Source: Elizabethkingia bruuniana (GTDB lineage: Bacteria; Bacteroidota; Bacteroidia; Flavobacteriales; Weeksellaceae). From it: a stretch of DNA of 64,000 bases. Below are positions 43,652 through 53,109 of this stretch, one piece after another. The notes beneath the pieces were generated by a model. That model was not told the origin of the DNA, did no database searches, and was given only the letters and a program-made list of their open reading frames with translations. The stretch covers positions 1,240,001-1,304,000 of the forward strand of contig NZ_CP014337.1 in NCBI RefSeq assembly GCF_002024805.1, given 5' to 3'. The position numbers and the translations under genes are program-made. The stretch's first letter is position 1. Each line of letters opens with the position of its first letter.

Positions 43652-44710
43652 TTAGCTAATAGACTTCATAACGTCTACTAATACCTGTACACTTTCAATT
43701 GGCAGCGCATTGTAAAGACTTGCGCGGTATCCGCCAAGACTTCTGTGCCCATTAAGGCCACTAATGCCTGCTGCTTTCCATGCAGTATCGAAAGCTTCTT
43801 TTTTAGATTCGTCAGTAAGTTTGAAGGAAACATTCATTAATGAACGATCCTCTTTTACAGAATATCCTTCGAATAAAGGGTTTCTGTCGATTTCATCATA
43901 TAATAATTTAGCTTTCGCTTCATTGCGTGCTTCAGCTGCTTCTATACCACCATGCTGCTCCAGGTACTGAAGTGTAAGGAGTGAAGTATAAACAGCAAAT
44001 ACAGGTGGCGTATTGTACATACTTTCCTTATCAATATGCAGCTGATAGTTTAAGTAAGAAGGAATATCTCTTCCTGTTTTTCCAAGAATATCTTTTTTTA
44101 CAACAACTAATGTTGCTCCGGCAGGGCCCATGTTTTTCTGTGCTCCGGCGTAAATTAAATCGAATTGTGAGAAATCCAATACTCTGCTGAAAATATCGGA
44201 TGACATATCACAGACCATTAAAGTATCTGTTTTAGGAAACTCTTTCATCTGAGTTCCATAGATTGTATTGTTGGATGTACAGTGGAAATAGTTGTATTCA
44301 GATCCTACGGTATAACCTTTAGGAATGAATGAATAGTTCTGATCTTTAGAAGAACCAGCGATATCTACTGTACCTAGTTTTTTAGCTTCTTTAATAGCTC
44401 CTGCAGCCCATGTTCCGGTATCCAGATATGCAGCTTTACCGTCTGTTTTCATAAGGTTGAAAGGAACCATTGCAAATTGAAGGCTTGCACCACCCTGAAG
44501 AAAGAGAACATCATAATCATCTCCAAGCTTCATTAATCTTTTTACAATAGCACGCGCTTCATCCATTACGGCAACAAACTCTTTGCTTCTGTGTGAGATT
44601 TCCAGAAGGGAAAGCCCCATCCCGTTAAAATCTAAAATAGCTTCTGAAGCTTTCTGGAAAACTTCCTGAGGCAGAATACAAGGACCGGCGCTAAAATTAT
44701 GTTTCTTCAT
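43652..44710 (-). CDS. serC: Phosphoserine aminotransferase
   Basis: 352 residues. It starts KHNFSAGPCILPQEVFQKA, the hallmark N-terminus of SerC; the PLP lysine is in IYAGAQKNMGPAG, and the end has GLNGHRSLGGYRASLYNALP. Transaminates 3-phosphohydroxypyruvate with glutamate to phosphoserine; also acts in pyridoxal synthesis in some bacteria. It is the first gene of the serC-serA-DUF1015 set, 68 bp ahead of serA. Confidence 0.97.
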   Translation of the reverse strand: MKKHNFSAGPCILPQEVFQKASEAILDFNGMGLSLLEISHRSKEFVAVMDEARAIVKRLMKLGDDYDVLFLQGGASLQFAMVPFNLMKTDGKAAYLDTGTWAAGAIKEAKKLGTVDIAGSSKDQNYSFIPKGYTVGSEYNYFHCTSNNTIYGTQMKEFPKTDTLMVCDMSSDIFSRVLDFSQFDLIYAGAQKNMGPAGATLVVVKKDILGKTGRDIPSYLNYQLHIDKESMYNTPPVFAVYTSLLTLQYLEQHGGIEAAEARNEAKAKLLYDEIDRNPLFEGYSVKEDRSLMNVSFKLTDESKKEAFDTAWKAAGISGLNGHRSLGGYRASLYNALPIESVQVLVDVMKSIS

Positions 44711-44752
44711 TACTAAATTTGGTGTTATATTGTTTTTATAAAGTCTTTATTG

Positions 44753-44779
44753 AAAAAAAACGCTCACAATTAGTGAGCG
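44753..44779 (-). terminator. Terminator after the ferredoxin gene
   Basis: CGCTCAC pairs with GTGAGCG; on the minus strand it is followed by eight T residues. It separates the ferredoxin from serC. Confidence 0.88.
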
Positions 44780-44785
44780 GTATTT

Positions 44786-45136
44786 TTATTCTCCGTGTAA
44801 AAAAGCTTTTTTCTCAAGAAGCTCTTCTTCAGTTTCTACATGATCTTCATCTGGTACACAGCAGTCTACAGGACATACAGCAGCACATTGAGGCTCTTCG
44901 TGGAAACCTTTACATTCAGTACATTTATCTGTTACAATGAAGTATACATCATCACTAACAGGTTCTTGTGGGGCATTAGCATCTATAGTCAGACCTGATG
45001 TCATCGTTACGGTTCCTTTTAGGTTGGTTCCGTCAGCGGCTTTCCAGTCTACAGCTCCTTCATATATCGCAGTGTTAGGGCATTCAGGCTCACAAGCTCC
45101 ACAGTTAATACATTCATCCGTTATTTTAATGGCCAT
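44786..45136 (-). CDS. 2[4Fe-4S] ferredoxin, Allochromatium-type
   Basis: 116 residues. First cluster motif [12 protein letters not shown]; the second reads [18 protein letters not shown], with eight residues between the second and third cysteines instead of two, the hallmark of Alvin-type low-potential ferredoxins. Electron carrier in the cytoplasm; partner unknown. Divergent from an acyl-CoA reductase gene with only 53 bp between the starts. Confidence 0.92.
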   Translation of the reverse strand: MAIKITDECINCGACEPECPNTAIYEGAVDWKAADGTNLKGTVTMTSGLTIDANAPQEPVSDDVYFIVTDKCTECKGFHEEPQCAAVCPVDCCVPDEDHVETEEELLEKKAFLHGE

Positions 45137-45153
45137 TGCTCTTTAATTTTTGT

Positions 45154-45161
45154 TAAATTTG
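45154..45161 (+). promoter_or_regulatory. -7 box of the acyl-CoA reductase gene
   Basis: TAAATTTG, with TTG at 45136-45138 (15-nt gap, short). The -33 box overlaps the ferredoxin start codon on the other strand. Confidence 0.5.
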
Positions 45162-45189
45162 CACAAAGATAAAAATTTTTCACCAGATT

Positions 45190-46224
45190 ATGAATAAGGA
45201 AGCTAAAATTCGGGGGTTAGGAGGTTTAGGAAGTTTTTTGAAAGAGTTCTTAACAAAAAATAATAACGATTATACACCTCTGGAAGAGGAATTTCAGGGA
45301 TTATTGTTAAGATCAGAAATTGAAAATCCATGGTTTACTCAGAATAGTTTGAGATATGCTTTGGAAAGTTTAGCAGAAGTTCTTAATGAGGCTGCAATCA
45401 GCAGTTGGACAGATAAATACCCATTTTCAGATACCTCAAAAAGAGTAGGTCTTATCTTAGCTGGTAATCTGCCGTTAGTAGGATTTCACGATGTAATGTG
45501 TGTTGTATTATCCGGACATATTCCGGTGATAAAACTTTCTGCCAAAGATCGTTTACTCATTCCTTTTCTGATGAAAATATGGAATGATTTTACAGAAGAA
45601 GGAATTGAATATGAATTTGTTGAAAAACTTGAAAACTTCGATGCTGTAATTGCTACGGGAAGCAATAATACAGCAAGGTATCTGGAGTTTTATTTCAAAG
45701 ATTATCAGAATATCATTCGTAAGAACCGTACGTCAGTAGCTGTTTTAAATGGAAATGAGAGCGATGAAGAATTGCAGTTATTAGCTGAGGATATTTTCCG
45801 TTATTTCGGATTAGGATGTCGTAACGTTACAAGACTATTTATTCCTAAGGACTTTAAGCTTGAGCGTCTTTTTGAAAATTTCCTGAATTTTAAAGATGTA
45901 ATCAATCATAATAAATACGCAAACAACTACGATTATAACAGAGCTGTATATTTATTAAATCAGGAACCTTTCTGGGATAATAATTTTGTAATGCTTCGTG
46001 AAGGTGAAGAGTTATTTAGCCCGCTTTCAGTAATTAACTTTAGCAGGTATAAAAACCTTGGTGATGTAAAAACTTTTATTAGCGAACATCAGGAGGAAAT
46101 ACAATGTATAGTTGCTAAAGATGCATTAGGATTAGCATCGGTTTCTTTCGGTGAAGCTCAGAAACCAGGATTGGATGTTTATGCAGATAATGTAGACACA
46201 ATGGCTTTTCTTAGTGTTGTATAA
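45190..46224 (+). CDS. LuxC-like acyl-CoA reductase
   Basis: 344 residues, shorter than bacterial LuxC (about 480). The catalytic cysteine is Cys210 in FGLGCRNVTRLF, and VGLILAGNLPLVGFHDVMCVVLSGH forms the cofactor-binding part. It reduces an acyl-CoA to an aldehyde with NADPH, cytoplasmic. No luxD/E or luciferase is nearby, so it is not a luminescence locus. Divergent from a ferredoxin, but a functional link is not shown. Widespread in Bacteroidota. Confidence 0.88.
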   Translation: MNKEAKIRGLGGLGSFLKEFLTKNNNDYTPLEEEFQGLLLRSEIENPWFTQNSLRYALESLAEVLNEAAISSWTDKYPFSDTSKRVGLILAGNLPLVGFHDVMCVVLSGHIPVIKLSAKDRLLIPFLMKIWNDFTEEGIEYEFVEKLENFDAVIATGSNNTARYLEFYFKDYQNIIRKNRTSVAVLNGNESDEELQLLAEDIFRYFGLGCRNVTRLFIPKDFKLERLFENFLNFKDVINHNKYANNYDYNRAVYLLNQEPFWDNNFVMLREGEELFSPLSVINFSRYKNLGDVKTFISEHQEEIQCIVAKDALGLASVSFGEAQKPGLDVYADNVDTMAFLSVV

Positions 46225-46323
46225 AACATTAATTAAAAGTTTTAAAATATTTTCAGATTCCCTATCCGTTTATGGATGGGGAATTTTTGCATTTAAGAAT
46301 ATACAGGATGGTATGCTACAAAA

Positions 46324-46331
46324 TAAATTTG
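46324..46331 (+). promoter_or_regulatory. -7 box of the second AraC regulator gene
   Basis: TAAATTTG, 33 bp before ATG 46365. It excludes nothing decisively but fits ATG 46365; a TTG seven codons earlier is the alternative start. Confidence 0.45.
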
Positions 46332-46364
46332 TAGTTTAGTTCATTGTATAATTTGTGTCTGAGA

Positions 46365-47264
46365 ATGCAGCGTATCCCTCAATATGAACCTAATAATTTT
46401 AAATCTATTCTTGATATAGAAAGAATAGAGATGAAGGATATTTTCAACAGTTTCTTTATAGAACCTCTTTCTGTATTGAACCGGCGTAAGAAGGTTTCTT
46501 CCCTGCCACACAGAAAGACCGTCAATGACTTTGTATTTGTAATTAAAGGAGAATTAGAGAAAATGGTATGCTCGGACTCTTTTGTTATTGGTGAAAGTAT
46601 GTTTATGTTTTTACCTGTATACAAAATAAGAACAATTGTTCGCAATTCTCAGAACATCCAAGGATTCTACTGTCACTTCTCTGAAGAATTTATTGCTGAA
46701 AGCGGAATTGCAGTAAAGCAGCTGAAAGAAATTTTCCATTACACAGAATTGACGGGCAATCTGTCTGTCCATCTGGATGAGGATTATAAATGCAGGGTGG
46801 AATGGATATTAGATCAGCTTCTGAATTTTTATGATAAAGAAAATAATATTATCCTGCTTCGGGCCTATTTTTCTACACTGATAAGTGAACTTCATCATTT
46901 TATACAAAGCAAACCTCTTCCGGTATTTTCTCCGAAGGAAACACTTACACTACGTTTTAGGAAACTTATCACAAGTCATATTCAGGATGTCCATACTACA
47001 CAGGAATATGCTAAATTACTTAATGTGTCTCCGAATCATCTGAATAAATGTGTAAAAAGTACTATTGGTAAGACTGCATCTGATCTCATTAATGAGGCAT
47101 TACTAATGGAAGCAAAAGCCTTATTATCCATGTCGCAATATTCTGTTGCAGAAGTAGCTTTTACTTTGGGCTTCGAAGATGCGTCTTATTTTTCCCGTTT
47201 TTTTAAAAAACATGCAGTCCAAAGTCCTACCGAATATAGACGAATGATTGATTTGTCCTGTTAA
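46365..47264 (+). CDS. AraC-family transcriptional regulator
   Basis: 299 residues from ATG 46365 (an in-frame TTG at 46344 is less likely). The N-terminal sensing half (KTVNDFVFVIKGELEKMVCSDSFVIGESMFMFLPVYKIRTIV) looks like a cupin. The C-terminal AraC double HTH includes HTTQEYAKLLNVSPNHLNKCVKSTIGKTASDLI and FEDASYFSRFFKKHAVQSPTEYRR. It heads a same-strand group with a barrel protein (67 bp) and a DoxX protein, which it probably controls. Confidence 0.9.
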   Translation: MQRIPQYEPNNFKSILDIERIEMKDIFNSFFIEPLSVLNRRKKVSSLPHRKTVNDFVFVIKGELEKMVCSDSFVIGESMFMFLPVYKIRTIVRNSQNIQGFYCHFSEEFIAESGIAVKQLKEIFHYTELTGNLSVHLDEDYKCRVEWILDQLLNFYDKENNIILLRAYFSTLISELHHFIQSKPLPVFSPKETLTLRFRKLITSHIQDVHTTQEYAKLLNVSPNHLNKCVKSTIGKTASDLINEALLMEAKALLSMSQYSVAEVAFTLGFEDASYFSRFFKKHAVQSPTEYRRMIDLSC

Positions 47265-47331
47265 TTGATTTTTCTGTTCTGGTTATGCAGTGTTCAGGGA
47301 CGGAACTTTGCAGGATAATAATTAACCAGAA

Positions 47332-48000
47332 ATGGAAACATTAAAACGAAATACTGTCGGGATTCTCTTCTTATCCTGCCTTATGTCCTTTGCTCAGGAA
47401 GAAAAGAGCGAAAAAATTCTGAACCCGCCTGTAACAATAGAAGTTCTTACCGGAGACGCTGGAATAGCTTCTCAGATGATTATTAATAAATCTTTCCGGT
47501 CTGTTCCTCGTCTAGGATTTTTTAGTGTTACAAATATTTCCTCAAAATGGAACGAAACAACCTCAAAGGATGCCATGAGTCAGGCGAATATCACTTTCGA
47601 AATAGTAAAAGGATTGCGGTTGTTTGGTGGTATGCATTATACACCAACCACAGGGTTGCGGCCTACTACAGCTTTAATGTATACAATCAATTATAAATCT
47701 CTTTTACTGAGTATAGGTCCACGAATTGATTTGTCGAAGAATAGCAATGCAGAAGGTTTTGTAATGGCAGAATACAAGCCGGAAATTAATGAGAACTGGA
47801 AAATATATTCCAGGGTACAGGGATTGTATGCACAAAATTTAAATTCCGGAGAGCATGCCAGAAGCTATCTTATGTTACGATTGGGGCTTAGTTATAAGGA
47901 GATCCGTTTCGGATTGGGAGCGAATTGGGATGCGTATGGTCCGGAAAAGCAGGGTAAACAAAACTATGGTGTTTTTCTGGCTGCCAGTCTGTTTAATTAA
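47332..48000 (+). CDS. Putative outer-membrane beta-barrel protein
   Basis: 222 residues. Signal peptide ends MSFAQ; the mature part has alternating strand patterns typical of small barrels (RLGFFSVTNISSKWN, LRLFGGMHYTP, EIRFGLGANWDAYGP) and a terminal ...GVFLAASLFN. No named family recognised. It lies between an AraC regulator and a DoxX gene on the same strand (41-bp gap), so the three likely form an operon. Confidence 0.75.
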   Translation: METLKRNTVGILFLSCLMSFAQEEKSEKILNPPVTIEVLTGDAGIASQMIINKSFRSVPRLGFFSVTNISSKWNETTSKDAMSQANITFEIVKGLRLFGGMHYTPTTGLRPTTALMYTINYKSLLLSIGPRIDLSKNSNAEGFVMAEYKPEINENWKIYSRVQGLYAQNLNSGEHARSYLMLRLGLSYKEIRFGLGANWDAYGPEKQGKQNYGVFLAASLFN

Positions 48001-48041
48001 ACTCTGAGGAGTTAATTCTCGAATAAAATATATATAGAAAA

Positions 48042-48500
48042 ATGAAAGAAAAATTATTTAAAACATCAGATTCTTTAACTGGTTTTATTTTAAGACTTAG
48101 TTTGGGTGTGGTTTTTATTCCACACGGTCTGCAAAAAACTTTTGGATTATTTGGTGGAATGGGTTTTACCGATACCTTGCATCTTTTCACAGAAAAAATG
48201 GGACTTCCCTGGATTGTTGCATTGCTTGTTATTCTGATTGAGTTTTTGGGTTCTCTGTGCTTTCTTATTGGGTTTGCAACGCGCTTTTGGGCTGTGGCAT
48301 TTACCGGATTAATGCTTGGAATTATGATGACATCACACCTGGAAAACGGCTTTTTTATGAATTGGTTTGGAAATCAAAAAGGAGAGGGATGTCAGTTCGA
48401 TTTATTGGTAATAGGAATTTCTGTTGCACTATTTATAGAAGGCAGCGGGAGATTTTCTATTGATAAATTTTTGTTGAAAAATATTTTAAAGAATAAATAA
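48042..48500 (+). CDS. DoxX-family inner-membrane protein
   Basis: 152 residues with four membrane helices. The N-terminal DoxX signature is ILRLSLGVVFIPHGLQKTFGLFGG, with the histidine typical of the family, followed by LVILIEFLGSLCFLIGFATRFWA. The role (redox or quinone-linked) is poorly known. It ends the AraC/barrel/DoxX group and is followed by a strong terminator. Confidence 0.9.
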   Translation: MKEKLFKTSDSLTGFILRLSLGVVFIPHGLQKTFGLFGGMGFTDTLHLFTEKMGLPWIVALLVILIEFLGSLCFLIGFATRFWAVAFTGLMLGIMMTSHLENGFFMNWFGNQKGEGCQFDLLVIGISVALFIEGSGRFSIDKFLLKNILKNK

Positions 48501-48522
48501 AATTAAATTTTAGAATAAACTG

Positions 48523-48562
48523 AAAAGCGCCAGAGATTATCAGTTTCTCTGGCGCTTTTTTT
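48523..48562. terminator. Bidirectional terminator
   Basis: AAAAGCGCCAGAGA pairs perfectly with TCTCTGGCGCTTTT; A-run on one side, T-run on the other. It separates DoxX and the convergent DUF4286 gene. Confidence 0.9.
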
Positions 48563-48564
48563 AT

Positions 48565-48882
48565 TTATAACCTTTTAGTAATCGGATTCAGTTCCGTGAT
48601 AAAGATCATTACCTGTTCCTGAGAGAATTTTTTGTGAATAATCTCGCTTAAATTCTGCATTTCATTCAACAGGAATCCGCTTCTGATTTCATGATCATTG
48701 AAGATTAGTAATAGATTATAATTTTTACCTTCCTGGATATAATCGCTGTTCACTTCTGAGAAAATAAACTTTTCCACATCATACAGATTTTCTACTAATA
48801 CCGGAAATTCCTTCTCCAGAAAATCATACCATTGCGGCTGTACTGTACTTTCAACATGAAAGGTAACGCTAAGAACACTCAT
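48565..48882 (-). CDS. DUF4286 family protein
   Basis: 105 residues: MSVLSVTFHVESTVQPQWYDFLEKEF at the start and a helix/strand pattern ending in ITELNPITKR. It matches the small DUF4286 family, an alpha/beta ferredoxin-like single domain found mainly in Bacteroidota. The function is unknown. It is convergent with DoxX and divergent from gyrA. Confidence 0.8.
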   Translation of the reverse strand: MSVLSVTFHVESTVQPQWYDFLEKEFPVLVENLYDVEKFIFSEVNSDYIQEGKNYNLLLIFNDHEIRSGFLLNEMQNLSEIIHKKFSQEQVMIFITELNPITKRL

Positions 48883-49042
48883 TTTTAAGAAATTTTATGA
48901 TTTTTTAAATTAAATATGCTTCATTTCAGGGGCAATATTAGGTAAAAAAAACGTAAATTAGCCCGTTGTTTAAATCCTGAACTTCAGGAGTGTGAAAATC
49001 AGTTTTTTGTATGATTTTCCCGATTTATTTTAAATATAAAGA

Positions 49043-51616
49043 ATGAATACAGAAGGAGAAAAGCTAATTCCTATCAACATTGTTGATGAAATGAAATCCT
49101 CTTACATCGATTATTCGATGTCGGTTATCGTGTCCAGAGCGTTACCGGACGTAAGAGATGGTCTGAAACCTGTACACAGAAGAGTACTTTATGGTATGTA
49201 CGGTTTAGGCGTTTTTTCTAACAGAAAATACTTAAAGTCTGCCAGAATTGTTGGAGATGTATTAGGTAAGTACCACCCGCATGGCGATAGCTCGGTTTAC
49301 GATGCTATGGTGCGTATGGCACAGCCATGGTCTCTACGCTATCCATTGGTAGATGGGCAGGGTAACTACGGTTCCATGGACGGTGACCCGCCTGCAGCAA
49401 TGCGTTATACCGAAGCAAGACTTAAAAAGATTTCAGATGAGATACTTTCTGATCTTGATAAGGAAACAGTTGACTTTCAGAATAACTTCGACGACTCTTT
49501 ACAGGAACCAAAAGTGCTTCCTACAAGAGTGCCAGCTCTTCTGGTGAACGGTACTTCAGGTATTGCAGTAGGTATGGCTACCAATATGGCGCCACACAAC
49601 CTTACAGAATCTATAAACGCAATCTGCGCTTATATTGATAATAAAGAGATAACGATAGATGAACTGATGCAGCATATTATTGCACCAGACTTCCCAACCG
49701 GAGGTATTATCTATGGTTACGATGGTGTAAGAGATGCTTTCCATACAGGAAGAGGAAGAATTGTTCTTCGTGCTAAAGTAAGCTTTGAACAAATCGGTAA
49801 CCGTGATGCAATTATTGTATCCGAAATTCCGTATCAGGTAAACAAAGCTGAAATGATTGCCAGAACTGCGGAACTGGTAAAAGAAGAAAAAATTCCGGGA
49901 ATCTATGAGATTCGTGATGAATCCGACAGAAAAGGTCTTCGTATTGTATACGAACTGAAAATGGATGCTATCCCGAATGTTGTACTAAACCTTCTTTACA
50001 AATATACATCGCTTCAGACTTCTTTTAGTGTTAATAATATTGCATTGGTGGCAGGCCGCCCGCAACAGCTGAACCTGAAGGAAATTATTCACCATTTCGT
50101 AGAGCACCGTCACGAGGTAATTATCCGCAGAACGGAGTACGAACTGAAGAAAGCAAAAGAAAGAGCACATATCCTTGAAGGTTTCATGAAGGTTATCGGA
50201 ACTCAGGATGCTTTAGATAAAGCTATTTCTATCATCCGTCATTCTGCAAACCCTCAGGAAGCAAAAACAGGTTTAATTGAAGAGTTCGAACTTTCTGATA
50301 TTCAATCACAAGCGATACTTGATCTAAGGTTGGCAAGACTAACCGGAATGGAGCTGGATAAGATCCGTGAAGAGTATGAAGAAATTATGAACTTAATCAA
50401 GCGTTTGGAAGATATTCTTGCAACTCCGGCTTTACAATATGAGATCATTAAAAATGAATTAATCGAGATCAGAGATAAATACGGTGACGAAAGAAGAACC
50501 GAGATTGACTATGCTGGTGGAGAAATGAATATTGAAGATTTCATCCCGAACGAGCAGGTTGTTCTTACTATTTCTCACGCTGGTTATATTAAGAGAACAC
50601 CGGTAAACGAATATAAAGTTCAGTCCAGAGGAGGTGTTGGTAATCGTGGTGCAACGACCAGAGATGCCGACTTCCTTGAATATATTGTGGCTGCTACAAA
50701 CCACCAGTATATGTTGTTCTTTACTGAAAAGGGTAAATGTTACTGGTTAAGAGTATTCGAAATTCCGGAAGGATCTAAAACGGCTAAGGGAAGAGCAATT
50801 CAGAACCTTATCAATATAGAACCGGATGATAAGATTAAAGCTTATCTAAGAACGGATGATCTTAAAAATACTGAGTATGTAGAGAAGATGAGCGTTGTGA
50901 TGATTACCAAAAACGGAACCATTAAGAAAACTTCATTGGAAGCATATTCCAGACCTCGTGTAAATGGTATTAACGCAATTGAAATCCGTGAAGACGACCA
51001 GTTACTAGGAGCGAGATTAACAGACGGAACCTCCGAAATTATGATTGCTACTAAAAATGGTAAGTGTATCCGTTTCCCTGAAGAAAAAGTAAGATCAGTA
51101 GGTCGTACTTCTATCGGGGTGAAGGGTATTACAATGGAAGACAGCGATGAAGTAATCGGAATGATTGCTATTAGTGATAAAGAGAACGAAACTGTATTGG
51201 TTGTTTCTGAAAACGGATACGGTAAGCGTACTGCTGTAGAAGACTACAGAATCACTAACAGAGGTGGTAAAGGTGTTATTACATTAAATATTACTGATAA
51301 GACAGGACAATTAATTGCAATAAATAACGTTACTAATGAACATGACCTTATGATTATTAACAAATCCGGGGTTGCAATTAGAATGAGCGTTGAAGAAATG
51401 CGTGTTATGGGTAGAAATACTCAGGGTGTTCGTCTGATCAACCTTAAAGGTAATGATGCAATTGCTGCGATTGCTAAAATCGAAGTAGACAAATCTGTAG
51501 AGGACGAAGAAGAATTGGAAGAAGGTGATGAAAACACTGTAATCCCAAATGCTTCGGATGATGCCGCTACCGGAGAATTATTTAAGGAAGACGGAACCGA
51601 AAATATTGAAGAATAA
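49043..51616 (+). CDS. gyrA: DNA gyrase subunit A
   Basis: 857 residues. Catalytic Tyr122 in MRYTEARL. The quinolone-resistance region keeps E. coli numbering: Ser83 (GDS83S84VYD87) and Asp87 are both the susceptible type. Six GyrA-box-like blades form the C-terminal wrapping domain; the canonical QRRGGKG-type box appears as [11 protein letters not shown] near residue 530. An acidic tail of about 40 residues ([11 protein letters not shown]) ends the protein. Type II topoisomerase introducing negative supercoils. GyrB is not in the window. A ParC/GyrA mix-up is unlikely given the box. Confidence 0.97.
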   Translation: MNTEGEKLIPINIVDEMKSSYIDYSMSVIVSRALPDVRDGLKPVHRRVLYGMYGLGVFSNRKYLKSARIVGDVLGKYHPHGDSSVYDAMVRMAQPWSLRYPLVDGQGNYGSMDGDPPAAMRYTEARLKKISDEILSDLDKETVDFQNNFDDSLQEPKVLPTRVPALLVNGTSGIAVGMATNMAPHNLTESINAICAYIDNKEITIDELMQHIIAPDFPTGGIIYGYDGVRDAFHTGRGRIVLRAKVSFEQIGNRDAIIVSEIPYQVNKAEMIARTAELVKEEKIPGIYEIRDESDRKGLRIVYELKMDAIPNVVLNLLYKYTSLQTSFSVNNIALVAGRPQQLNLKEIIHHFVEHRHEVIIRRTEYELKKAKERAHILEGFMKVIGTQDALDKAISIIRHSANPQEAKTGLIEEFELSDIQSQAILDLRLARLTGMELDKIREEYEEIMNLIKRLEDILATPALQYEIIKNELIEIRDKYGDERRTEIDYAGGEMNIEDFIPNEQVVLTISHAGYIKRTPVNEYKVQSRGGVGNRGATTRDADFLEYIVAATNHQYMLFFTEKGKCYWLRVFEIPEGSKTAKGRAIQNLINIEPDDKIKAYLRTDDLKNTEYVEKMSVVMITKNGTIKKTSLEAYSRPRVNGINAIEIREDDQLLGARLTDGTSEIMIATKNGKCIRFPEEKVRSVGRTSIGVKGITMEDSDEVIGMIAISDKENETVLVVSENGYGKRTAVEDYRITNRGGKGVITLNITDKTGQLIAINNVTNEHDLMIINKSGVAIRMSVEEMRVMGRNTQGVRLINLKGNDAIAAIAKIEVDKSVEDEEELEEGDENTVIPNASDDAATGELFKEDGTENIEE

Positions 51617-51634
51617 AAGTTTAATAATAGAAAT

Positions 51635-53002
51635 ATGAAAAAAATCCTTTTGAGTGCAGCATTAGTATCAGTTTCACTGGCTTTTGCACAGAAAAAAGAA
51701 ATTCAGAACGCTGTAAAAGCAGCAGACGGAGGTAATGCTGCTGAAGCTTTATCTCAGATTTCGGCTGCGGATAGTGCTTTACAGGGAAAAATGTATTTGT
51801 TGGAGCCTTCTGTACAAGAGCAATACTATTATGCAAAAGGTATAGCTTTAATAAAGTCTGGCAAAACATCTGAAGGTGCAGCAGTTCTAGCTAAAATTTC
51901 TGATCTTAAGACAAATAAAATATTTGCTGGTAAAGACAACAATAAAAATAAAGTTTATTTCGTAGGTAAAGCAGAAGCTGATAAGGACGGAGCTGGATTA
52001 CAGTTGAAAGAAGAAACATATTCTCCTACATTAGCAGGAAACGTTGGTGCAGCTGTAAACCCTTTATTACAAAAAGTAAGTGGTGAAGCACAGAAAGAAT
52101 ATGACGCTAAAAACTACCCGGTTGCAGCTGAAAAATTCCTTCAGGTAAACGATCTACTTAAAGCAGCAGGCCAGCCGGATGATATTTACAAATACTATGC
52201 GGCAATCAGCTATGCTTTAGGAAACAAAAAAGCAGAATCTATTGCTCTATATCAGGATCTTATCAATTCAGGATATACAGGTATCAAAACAACTTATTCG
52301 GCACTTAACAAGAAAACTAACCAGAGAGAAAATCTGGATAAGTCTTCTTTTGAATTAGTGAAAAAATCTCCTGATTATGGTGATTTTAAAACTGAAACAT
52401 CTAAAAGTGTTGAAGAAGAATTATATGAAACAGCTGTAGCTTTAATGTTAGATGATAATAAGAATACTGAAGCAGTAGCTCTTATTGAAAAAGGTCTTGC
52501 TAAGTTCCCGAACAATGCTAAGATGAACGATCTTAAATTGTCGGCTTATTCAAGAACCGGTGATAGCTCCAAGCTTGAACAAACAATTAAAGAAGCGGTT
52601 GCTAAAAACCCAGGTGATAAATTAAATTGGTCTAACCTTGGTGTTATCCAGTCTAACAATCCTGCGACTGTAGCAGATGCTGAAGCTTCATTTAAAAAAG
52701 CTTTAGAAATTGACCCTAACTATGTACCTGCATTACAAGGGTTAGTATTCAACCTTTACTTAAACGGTAAAGCTGATGCTAAAATTGTAGATGCTTACAA
52801 TGTTGCAAGAAAAGCTGGTAAAATTGATGAAGCGAACAAGATTATTGCTGAAAGAAAAGTAAGATTTTCCAAAGCTTTACCATACTTAGAGAAACTAAAT
52901 ACTCTAACGCCTAACGAAGCGGATGTTGTAGATACTCTTAGAACTGTTTATAACAGTTTAGGTAAGCAAGATAAAGCTAAAGAACTAAAAGGAGGTAAAT
53001 AA
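51635..53002 (+). CDS. Periplasmic tetratricopeptide-repeat protein
   Basis: 455 residues. Signal peptide MKKILLSAALVSVSLAFAQ, then helical repeats; clear TPR units include NWSNLGVIQSNNPATVADAEASFKKALEIDPNYVPAL and the segments around residues 140-200. Repeats suggest a scaffold for protein assembly. It follows gyrA by 18 bp, so it is co-transcribed, and is closed by a strong terminator. The partner is unknown. Confidence 0.85.
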   Translation: MKKILLSAALVSVSLAFAQKKEIQNAVKAADGGNAAEALSQISAADSALQGKMYLLEPSVQEQYYYAKGIALIKSGKTSEGAAVLAKISDLKTNKIFAGKDNNKNKVYFVGKAEADKDGAGLQLKEETYSPTLAGNVGAAVNPLLQKVSGEAQKEYDAKNYPVAAEKFLQVNDLLKAAGQPDDIYKYYAAISYALGNKKAESIALYQDLINSGYTGIKTTYSALNKKTNQRENLDKSSFELVKKSPDYGDFKTETSKSVEEELYETAVALMLDDNKNTEAVALIEKGLAKFPNNAKMNDLKLSAYSRTGDSSKLEQTIKEAVAKNPGDKLNWSNLGVIQSNNPATVADAEASFKKALEIDPNYVPALQGLVFNLYLNGKADAKIVDAYNVARKAGKIDEANKIIAERKVRFSKALPYLEKLNTLTPNEADVVDTLRTVYNSLGKQDKAKELKGGK

Positions 53003-53024
53003 GCCAATCTTTAAGTTATAAAAT

Positions 53025-53052
53025 AAAAAAACTCCCGAAAGGGAGTTTTTTT
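53025..53052 (+). terminator. Terminator after the gyrA/TPR transcript
   Basis: AAAAAACTCCC pairs with GGGAGTTTTTT around GAAA, a stable tetraloop. Confidence 0.92.
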
Positions 53053-53109
53053 ATTTTGAGAAAAACCATGTCAAGGTTCATTTAAAAAACAGATAATCTT
53101 TTTATTTTT

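Noticed and set aside
45190-46224. Bioluminescence (lux) locus
   Set aside because: Only a shortened LuxC-like gene is present; no luxA/B/D/E.
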